From a virus, in IMG/VR virus record IMGVR_UViG_3300020057_000367, positions 1-42,780 of that record: DNA of 42,780 nt; one strand, written 5' to 3'. A model generated the notes under the pieces. It searched no databases. It worked only from the letters and a program-made list of their open reading frames with translations, and was not told where the DNA came from. This document shows positions 37,829-42,780 of the stretch, piece after piece. How positions within the stretch are numbered: the first letter of the stretch is position 1; every line of letters starts with the position of its first letter. A program made the position numbers and the translations under genes.

Positions 37829-38938
37829 TTAAGCGAATGTTGCAAATAACTCTGCTGCAAATGATCGTCTTGGATCCATAACTTTTGCGCCGTATACGAA
37901 TAGATCTTTATATGCTGATCCGAAGTTTCCAATCAAATCCTCTTCCATTCGTGCGTTTAATACTTTCTCTGCGAATGTTACCCATCCTGGATGTCCTGCA
38001 AGTATGCGCCATCCATCTGTGTTATTACCTGTTAATCTATTGGATTTAAAGACTTTAAATCCCTGTATCGTAGTTAAATAGCCTTTTTTAACTAACTCTT
38101 GGTATGCCTCTGGTACATGAAGCGCTACTCCAGTTGCTCTAACTAAAGTGTTTTCAAAAGCTGGTGGTACGATTAGAAATCTATCAGAATCAGGTGATGG
38201 GTTTAGGTCATACTGTTCTGCTTCGTCTAATTTTTGTTTTAACAGGGCTACTTGCTGTAATAGGTTTCCAGTTGTAATAGATATTGCTGTTACTGCTGAG
38301 ATAATATATGCCGTTCCGCCTGCGATTGCTCCGCCTGTGTAGGCTGAAATTGCGTCATCCTTGTCATCTTCAATTACTATAGAAGTTGTTGAAGAGAAGG
38401 ATTTAACTCTGTACCATTTTGTGTGTCCCGTTGCTTTAAATCCTCTGCCGACCATTGCAGATGTGAAGGTAGTAGCAGCTCCGGTTACTAACCCTGTGGT
38501 TACATCTACTGTAACTGTTCCAGTTGTGTAATCAGTTCCAACTTTGTTAGCTGCTGAAACATCTCCATAAAGTCCTAGAACAAACTCATCCATGTTCTTT
38601 GATCTTTCATTTGCAACTTGAGTAACAATAGTAGGATGTGGGTTCTTAATATATGAGAGCCAGTTGTCAAGGGTTTTCTCTTTCCAGTAGAAGGATTTGT
38701 ACTGATCAATGGTCAATGCCATGTTGTTTTCTGTAAGATCGTCTGCTGTGAGGTTTGCTCCTGTGTAGGTCTTTTCTGCTACTCGGTCAAAGTTAAGAAC
38801 GTTTATTTTAGAGCCTACTGCGTTTATTTCGCCTTCGTAATCTCTATTAACAATTTCACTTAAGATATTTTTGTCATAGACTTCTGCCATGACTTTGTTT
38901 GAAAATGCTTGTGCTATTGTATTTGCTCTTGCTGCCAT
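37829..38938 (-). CDS. Major capsid protein (HK97-fold, with inserted beta domain)
   Basis: 369 residues, downstream of the scaffold gene. The start MAARANTIAQAFSNKVMAEV and NILSEIVNRDYEGEINAVGS, a central MALTIDQYKSFYWKEKTLDN WL and the C-terminal RFLIVPPAFENTLVRATG... are P22-coat-like capsid patterns. Residues about 134-214 are a Thr/Gly/Val-rich beta domain (TTGTVTVDVTTGLVTGAATT) inserted in the core, comparable to the extra surface domains of some capsids. It has its own promoter, a 60-base leader and a terminator, as expected for the most abundant virion protein. Confidence 0.85.
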   Translation of the reverse strand: MAARANTIAQAFSNKVMAEVYDKNILSEIVNRDYEGEINAVGSKINVLNFDRVAEKTYTGANLTADDLTENNMALTIDQYKSFYWKEKTLDNWLSYIKNPHPTIVTQVANERSKNMDEFVLGLYGDVSAANKVGTDYTTGTVTVDVTTGLVTGAATTFTSAMVGRGFKATGHTKWYRVKSFSSTTSIVIEDDKDDAISAYTGGAIAGGTAYIISAVTAISITTGNLLQQVALLKQKLDEAEQYDLNPSPDSDRFLIVPPAFENTLVRATGVALHVPEAYQELVKKGYLTTIQGFKVFKSNRLTGNNTDGWRILAGHPGWVTFAEKVLNARMEEDLIGNFGSAYKDLFVYGAKVMDPRRSFAAELFATFA

Positions 38939-38942
38939 AATA

Positions 38943-38967
38943 GTAAAAGTGTAGTTTTTACTTTTAC
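38943..38967 (-). promoter_or_regulatory. 5-prime leader hairpin of the capsid mRNA
   Basis: GTAAAAGT pairs with ACTTTTAC (8 bp, 9-base loop) just before ATG 38938, with no Shine-Dalgarno between hairpin and start. Possible mRNA stabiliser or translation control element. Confidence 0.5.
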
Positions 38968-39004
38968 CGGCTCTTACGAGGTTAGGAAGTTTTAACTAAT
39001 TGCA

Positions 39005-39035
39005 ATTATAACAATTAATTGCTAGTTCTTGTCAA
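39005..39035 (-). promoter_or_regulatory. Promoter of the major capsid gene
   Basis: TTGACA (39035-39030), 19-bp spacer, TATAAT (39010-39005). The predicted start lies about 60 bases before ATG 38938, so this one gives a leadered transcript, unlike the 18-bp leaderless class. Confidence 0.65.
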
Positions 39036-39499
39036 GTAGCAATATTATAGTAAATCTTCTCTGCCTGTTTACGCACTAAAATTGCATCTTCTAGATTACT
39101 AAATCCTCCTAAAAAAAATTCTTTATAATTCTTCCAGATTCTTACTTTCCAGATATTTTTTGATTTATCCCAGCTAACGCCTTTGATACCCGATGTATTA
39201 TCTCTTCTTAAACCTTGGTTAAATCTGTTTATACTTGCAGTAACCGTTCTCAAGTTTTCTCGCCTATTATCAAGTTTATTTCTATTAATATGGTCTGTTT
39301 CAAAACCATCAGGAGTATTATTAATTAAACGGTGCATTCTAATTATTCTATTTTTATACTTTCCGTTAGAAACCTTTATGTATTGATGTCTTGTTGCATA
39401 ACCTTGTGGATTAAAATACCAATTCCACTGATCCAACCAATCAAAGTCTTTATTATCTACTAGAGCAAATTTACCCTGAGTTAGTTCAATTCTTTTCAT
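39032..39499 (-). CDS. HNH homing endonuclease with AP2 domain 2
   Basis: 155 residues, a close paralogue of the gene at 34715-35158: MKRIELTQGKFALVDNKDFD, FETDHINRNKLDNRRENLR for the HNH core, then GIKGVSWDKSKNIWKVRI and VRKQAEKIYYN for the AP2-like part. It sits between the scaffold and capsid genes, overlapping the scaffold stop by one base, and its end overlaps the capsid -35 box. A selfish element that has not disrupted either neighbour. Confidence 0.88.
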   Translation of the reverse strand: MKRIELTQGKFALVDNKDFDWLDQWNWYFNPQGYATRHQYIKVSNGKYKNRIIRMHRLINNTPDGFETDHINRNKLDNRRENLRTVTASINRFNQGLRRDNTSGIKGVSWDKSKNIWKVRIWKNYKEFFLGGFSNLEDAILVRKQAEKIYYNIAT

Positions 39500-40302
39500 T
39501 AGATTTCTGTGGAAATTTTACCTGCTTGTAGCAGTTCCTTATATTTATTATAATTTGTCTGTCTTAATACTTCCGACTCGGCAACAGTTATTTTATCCCC
39601 TTTGGGTTTTCCTTTATCATTGGGCCCACCGCTACCATCGGGAAACATTGCCCCTTTGCTTTTTGGTTTGGCTGTTTTACTCTGTTCATGTAAAAAAGAA
39701 CCTACTAATACCTTAAAAGGTATACTATTATTAGACTCCTCATTCGCAAATACCATAAACTCCTCAGTTTTTCCTTCTAACTCTGGGTTATCTATTAAAG
39801 TCTGGGGATCATCTGCAAACTTAAATACCTCTTCAGACCATTTATCAATCTTTTGGGATTCTGTCCTGCCTTGTGAGATTATTGCAAAGCGCCTTGTGCT
39901 TACCATGCTCTCTTTGGCTATCTTTTTGGTGGAATCATCTAGTAAATCCCAATCCTCATACTCAGCTTGCAATTCTTCTTCTGTTGGCTCTGATACTTCA
40001 TTAGCCTCATCAATAGCTTGGTTCATCTTTCTATTCTTAGCAACTATCTTTTGCGCTTCTCTTGAGGATTCGCTAAACTTTTTCTTATAATCGGGGATTG
40101 GCTCTGCTTCCGGCTCTGGTTCTGGTTCTGGTGTAACTTCTGGCTCTACAATAGGTTCTGGCTCAACAACAGGCTCTACTTTGGGTTCTGGCTCCGGCTC
40201 TGGTTCGGGAGTTACTTCGGGTTTATCTAACTCTTCAAGAAGTATTACATTTTCTGCTTCTAATTCCGCTGATGTTTTAATTGTAGCTTTATTATCTGCC
40301 AT
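39499..40302 (-). CDS. Capsid scaffolding protein
   Basis: 267 residues. A Pro/Glu-rich N-terminal stretch (residues about 28-70, PEVTPEPEPEPEPKVEPVVE) leads to a helical, charged middle (KKKFSESSREAQKIVAKNRK) and a C-terminal basic region (GPNDKGKPKGDKITVAESEV) that could dock to the capsid protein. Charge, predicted disorder and position two genes before the capsid gene fit a scaffold. No protease motif was seen. The leader before ATG 40302 resembles that of the terS gene (CCAAACTCT..GAACGGTAAA). Confidence 0.75.
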   Translation of the reverse strand: MADNKATIKTSAELEAENVILLEELDKPEVTPEPEPEPEPKVEPVVEPEPIVEPEVTPEPEPEPEAEPIPDYKKKFSESSREAQKIVAKNRKMNQAIDEANEVSEPTEEELQAEYEDWDLLDDSTKKIAKESMVSTRRFAIISQGRTESQKIDKWSEEVFKFADDPQTLIDNPELEGKTEEFMVFANEESNNSIPFKVLVGSFLHEQSKTAKPKSKGAMFPDGSGGPNDKGKPKGDKITVAESEVLRQTNYNKYKELLQAGKISTEI

Positions 40303-40336
40303 ATATTTACCGTTCTCTTATGAGAGTTTGGATATA

Positions 40337-40435
40337 CTATTTCTTTTTCTTAGCTTTAGCTTTTTTAAAGGCCGCTATTCCTTTTGGGTCATAGCCAAAA
40401 CGCTTTGTTTTTTTACCAATTTTAAGTTTAGGCAT
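40337..40435 (-). CDS. Small Lys-rich protein, 32 aa
   Basis: From ATG 40435: MPKLKIGKKTKRFGYDPKGI AAFKKAKAKK then KK. Very basic, of a type often seen in phage structural cassettes, and located between a small gene and the scaffold. It may bind DNA or capsid interior. The ATG lies two bases after the upstream stop, consistent with coupling. Confidence 0.5.
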   Translation of the reverse strand: MPKLKIGKKTKRFGYDPKGIAAFKKAKAKKKK

Positions 40436-40437
40436 AT

Positions 40438-40737
40438 TTATTTTGGGCCAACAGCCGTGTCTACACTTCGTTCTAAATCTTCTCTGGTAACACCTATATA
40501 AGATAGTCCTAGTTCTTTGGCTTGGGTTTGTAGTGCCCTATATGACCTGCTCTTGTTTAAATTAGGTTCTTTTATGGGTTTTTGTGGTTTTGACTCTAAC
40601 GCTTCAGAGTAGAAATCTGCTTGAGCTGCGGTTAAGTAACTTTGTCTTGCTCTTAAGAAAGCTTTTTCGCTTTCTGTTAAAGCTAATACTTCTTTTGTGA
40701 TAATTTCGTTGAGTTTCTTCTCTGATAGTTGATCCAT
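40438..40737 (-). CDS. Hypothetical structural-region protein, 99 aa
   Basis: Not recognised. Helical and charged (MDQLSEKKLNEIITKEVLAL, then LRARQSYLTAAQADFYSEAL), no Cys. ATG 40737 lies 6 nt after TATTCT, so it is probably leaderless. Its position before the scaffold gene suggests a head-assembly role. Confidence 0.55.
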   Translation of the reverse strand: MDQLSEKKLNEIITKEVLALTESEKAFLRARQSYLTAAQADFYSEALESKPQKPIKEPNLNKSRSYRALQTQAKELGLSYIGVTREDLERSVDTAVGPK

Positions 40738-40743
40738 AGTTAT

Positions 40744-40773
40744 AGAATATATGATGACCTTATTTTATGTCAA
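40744..40773 (-). promoter_or_regulatory. Leaderless late promoter of the 99-aa gene and scaffold unit
   Basis: TTGACA (40773-40768), 18-bp spacer beginning TAAAATA, TATTCT (40749-40744), 6 nt, ATG 40737. Confidence 0.8.
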
Positions 40774-41081
40774 GACTTCTTTCCTATACTTGATAATTGC
40801 TGTTCTATTGCCTTTTGTGCTTTCTCTGGTGTACTGAGATACGCTTCTAATAGTAAATAATTGCGTAATCGGGCTTTTAAAAATATATCCTGTTTTGAGT
40901 TATGGGTTGTTTGAGTGAGTTCTTGTTCAACTGAGTCTTTCATGGCTAGGATATATGCTCTAACACTTTCTAATGTAAGAACATTCCTACTAAGAGTTTC
41001 CATCCATCCATTCAGTGTTTCCTTTTCTGAACCGCTAAGATCAGAATATGAAATTCCAAAACGCTCAAGTATTTTATCCAC
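40770..41081 (-). CDS. Hypothetical structural-region protein, 103 aa
   Basis: Not recognised. Starts at GTG 41081 (MDKILERFGISYSDLSGSEK) and is helical throughout (VRAYILAMKDSVEQELTQTT, then LLLEAYLSTPEKAQKAIEQQ). GTG sits 6 nt after a TATTCT box, so the leaderless geometry supports this start. A head-assembly accessory is possible by position. Confidence 0.55.
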   Translation of the reverse strand: MDKILERFGISYSDLSGSEKETLNGWMETLSRNVLTLESVRAYILAMKDSVEQELTQTTHNSKQDIFLKARLRNYLLLEAYLSTPEKAQKAIEQQLSSIGKKS

Positions 41082-41087
41082 GATCTA

Positions 41088-41117
41088 AGAATACACTACT
41101 AAGATATTTATACGCAA
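41088..41117 (-). promoter_or_regulatory. Leaderless late promoter of the 103-aa gene
   Basis: TTGCGT (41117-41112), 18-bp spacer beginning ATAAATA, TATTCT (41093-41088), 6 nt, GTG 41081. Confidence 0.75.
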
Positions 41118-42780
41118 CTATTTCCTTTTTGGTATAGGATACTGCCTTATACGGGATATGTGGTGTACTCTGCCCTTATATTGTTTCCTAAAACTTGTAA
41201 GAAGGTCATCAAGGTCAAATACCCTTATTACCTCTAATGATGCTGATGGAGAGGCGGATGGACTTAGTGACGGACTCTCGCTGGCGCTGGGACTCAAAGA
41301 TGCAGAAGGACTGAATGAAGCCGAAGGACTTAGAGATTTACTTTCACTAGCTGAAGCCGAGGCAGAGGCACTTTTAGATTCACTAGCACTAGGACTTAAT
41401 GAGGCACTCGCTGATTTACTTTCAGATGCTGAGCCACTAGCAGAAGGACTAAGACTTTTAGACTCACTGGCCGAGGCTGACTTACTTCCACTAGCGCTAG
41501 GTGAAAGAGACTTGGACTCAGAAGCAGATGTGCTAGCTGAAGCCGAAGCAGAAGGACTCAATGATTTAGATTCAGAAGCACTAGCTGATTTTGACTCACT
41601 GGCAGATGGAGAAAGGCTTTTACTCTCACTCGCAGAGGCTGAGCCTGATGCACTACCACCACTGGGACTTGCGGATGCCGAAGGCGAGAGACTTGCTGAT
41701 GGGCTGATAGAAGCAGAAGCACTAGCTGAAGGCGACAAAGAAGCTGACGGGGATAACGAAGGGCTGACGCTTGAACTAGGACTCAAACTACTAGACGGAG
41801 AGATTGACGGGCTTATAGAACTACTTGGGCTTAGCGAAGCACTCGGAGATAGGGAAGCACTAGCAGAAGCACTCGGACTAAGAGAAGCAGATGGAGATAA
41901 ACTCTTGCTTTCAGAAGCAGAAGGTGATTGAGACTTACTCTCACTAGCGGATGGACTTAATGAAGCGGAGGGACTGAGACTTTTGCTTTCAGATGCCGAT
42001 GGAGATAGACTTTTTGACTCCGAAGCAGAGGGACTTAATGAACCACTAGGGCTAAGTGAAGCGCTTTCGGAAGCACTGGGTGAGAGACTGGAACTAGCCG
42101 AGGCTGAAGGGCTTATACTAGCAGAAGGTGAAAGAGAGGCAGACGGAGAAAGAGAACCTGAAGGACTAAGACTAGCCGATGCGGAAGCCGATGGAGACAA
42201 ACTAGCACTAGCAGATGATGACGGACTTAAACTGGCTGAGGGTGATAAACTTGCGCTAGGAGATAAGGAGGCTGACGCAGATGCACTAGCACTTTTAGAT
42301 GCAGATGCACTACTTGATGCGCTGGCACTGGCGCTAGGGGATAAACTTGCGCTAGGAGACACAGAAGCTGAAGGGCTTAAAGAAGCCGATGGGCTTAAAC
42401 TCGCACTAGGACTCAACGATGCACTCGCTGACGCTGAAGGCGAAAGTGAGGCACTAGCGGAAGCGCTAGGCGAAAGTGAGGCACTTGGAGATAAACTACC
42501 ACTTGGACTAAGGGAAGCTGAAGGGCTTAAAGAAGCACTTGGGGACAAAGATGCAGAAGCGCTAGCTGAAACACTTGAAGAAGGACTTTGACTTGCTGAC
42601 GGGGATAAGCTAGCCGACGGACTGAGTGAGGCGGATGGACTTAGCGATCTACTAGCAGATGCGCTTGCAGATGCCGAAGCTGATGCTGAACCTGCACCTG
42701 CACCTGCTGTCGTAAAACTTCTTATAGTAGCCCAAGCACCGTAAGTATTACTTCCCAAGGGGTCTGTTCCTCTTACTCTC
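41118..42780 (-). CDS. Giant SPSAS-repeat fibre protein, C-terminal part
   Basis: Continuation of the gene that begins at 923. It ends at the stop at 41118. The repeat occupies 484 codons (42689-41238) of [16 protein letters not shown] and SPSLSPS units. The final 39 residues ([20 protein letters not shown], then [19 protein letters not shown]) are basic and distinct, and may anchor or cap the fibre. The Ser content is extreme and the Pro spacing regular. The protein is the largest candidate acceptor for the glycan cassette. Confidence 0.7.
   Translation of the reverse strand, partial: RVRGTDPLGSNTYGAWATIRSFTTAGAGAGSASASASASASASRSLSPSASLSPSASLSPSASQSPSSSVSASASASLSPSASLSPSASLSPSGSLSPSASLSPSASASASLSPSASASASLSPSASLSPSASLSPSASVSPSASLSPSASASASSSASASKSASASASASLSPSASLSPSASLSPSSSASASLSPSASASASLSPSGSLSPSASLSPSASISPSASASSSLSPSASESASLSPSGSLSPSASESKSLSPSASESKSLSPSASLSPSASESKSQSPSASESKSLSPSASLSPSASASASLSPSASLSPSSSISPSISPSSSLSPSSSVSPSLSPSASLSPSASASASISPSASLSPSASASPSGGSASGSASASESKSLSPSASESKSASASESKSLSPSASASASTSASESKSLSPSASGSKSASASESKSLSPSASGSASESKSASASLSPSASESKSASASASASESKSLSPSASFSPSASLSPSASESPSLSPSASPSASLEVIRVFDLDDLLTSFRKQYKGRVHHISRIRQYPIPKRK
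41238..42689 (-). repeat. Mucin-like Ser/Ala/Pro repeat tract (484 aa)
   Basis: Short degenerate 6- and 12-base units coding SA, SP and SK steps. The tract extends into bases 1-96 of the other end. The two overlap copies differ by one 12-base unit. Confidence 0.9.
42616..42780. repeat. Terminal direct overlap, right copy
   Basis: Matches bases 1-177 apart from a missing 12-base unit. Marks the assembly junction of a circular or terminally redundant genome. Confidence 0.95.

Noticed and set aside
41158-42591. Long plus-strand ORFs rich in Leu/Ala/Glu/Asp opposite the SPSAS repeats
   Set aside because: They are antisense shadows of a low-complexity coding tract with no promoter, ribosome-binding site or recognisable domain. 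All real genes are on the minus strand.
1-42780. Recoding of a stop codon
   Set aside because: TAA, TAG and TGA all end ORFs of sensible length and neighbouring genes overlap at TGA and TAA. There is no pattern of in-frame stops in conserved genes.
1-42780. tRNA genes, integrase or attachment sites
   Set aside because: No cloverleaf-like segment or recombinase motif was found by reading. A covariance-model search would be needed to exclude tRNAs completely.

Overview
This window appears to be an essentially complete tailed-phage genome (Caudoviricetes), with every supportable gene on the minus strand. Its two ends overlap: bases 1-177 match bases 42616-42780 apart from one extra 12-base repeat unit. 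One fibre gene therefore runs off the left edge and resumes at the right edge in frame. The molecule is circular or circularly permuted, about 42.6 kb. There is an adaptor and a nozzle-like tail-tube gene, large internal (ejection-type) proteins, and no tape-measure or sheath gene, so I infer a short-tailed (podovirus-like) particle. No integrase or tRNA gene was found. The host cannot be fixed from sequence. A cell-wall amidase, a lack of recognisable spanins and widespread leaderless promoters suggest a monoderm-type or otherwise leaderless-tolerant bacterium, possibly an uncultivated lineage.

Layout in the direction of transcription, high to low coordinates and across the junction. Packaging and portal: small terminase (4698-4312), large terminase (4269-3088), portal (3059-1305), a decayed virion gene with an HNH-endonuclease relic (1259-971). 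Head and fibres: the giant Ser/Ala/Pro fibre (923-1 and 42780-41118), two small genes, a 32-residue basic protein, scaffold (40302-39499), an HNH gene, major capsid protein (38938-37829), a second SPSAS fibre and a small structural protein. Anti-defence: a ribbon-helix-helix gene plus a Tad2/DUF2829-like gene (36485-36062). Glycan cassette (36062-25397): three GT2 glycosyltransferases with polypeptide-GalNAc-transferase-like motifs, one GT-B-like transferase, four methyltransferases and a nucleotide-heptose-type set (GmhA-like, HddA-like, cytidylyltransferase, epimerase, dehydrogenase-like, CX5R phosphatase-like). Tail: LamG fibre, nozzle-like protein, tail-tip protein, three tandem paralogues, adaptor, internal proteins including one with an ADP-ribosyltransferase-like domain. 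Lysis: TM/coiled-coil protein, amidase, holin-like protein, then a terminator. Replication and recombination (11792-4751): initiator carrying an internal iteron origin, small regulators, TM-anchored transglycosylase, Rad52-type annealase, Cas4/RecB-like nuclease, two heptad-repeat paralogues, a MerR-like protein and small membrane proteins.

Two themes stand out. First, at least seven late transcription starts share a promoter with an 18-bp spacer whose -10 box ends exactly 6 nt before the start codon, which predicts systematic leaderless mRNAs. Second, the glycan cassette sits among four virion genes carrying mucin-like SPSAS repeats. I infer a phage-encoded system that makes a sugar nucleotide, probably heptose-derived, and O-glycosylates its own fibres, with methyl capping.
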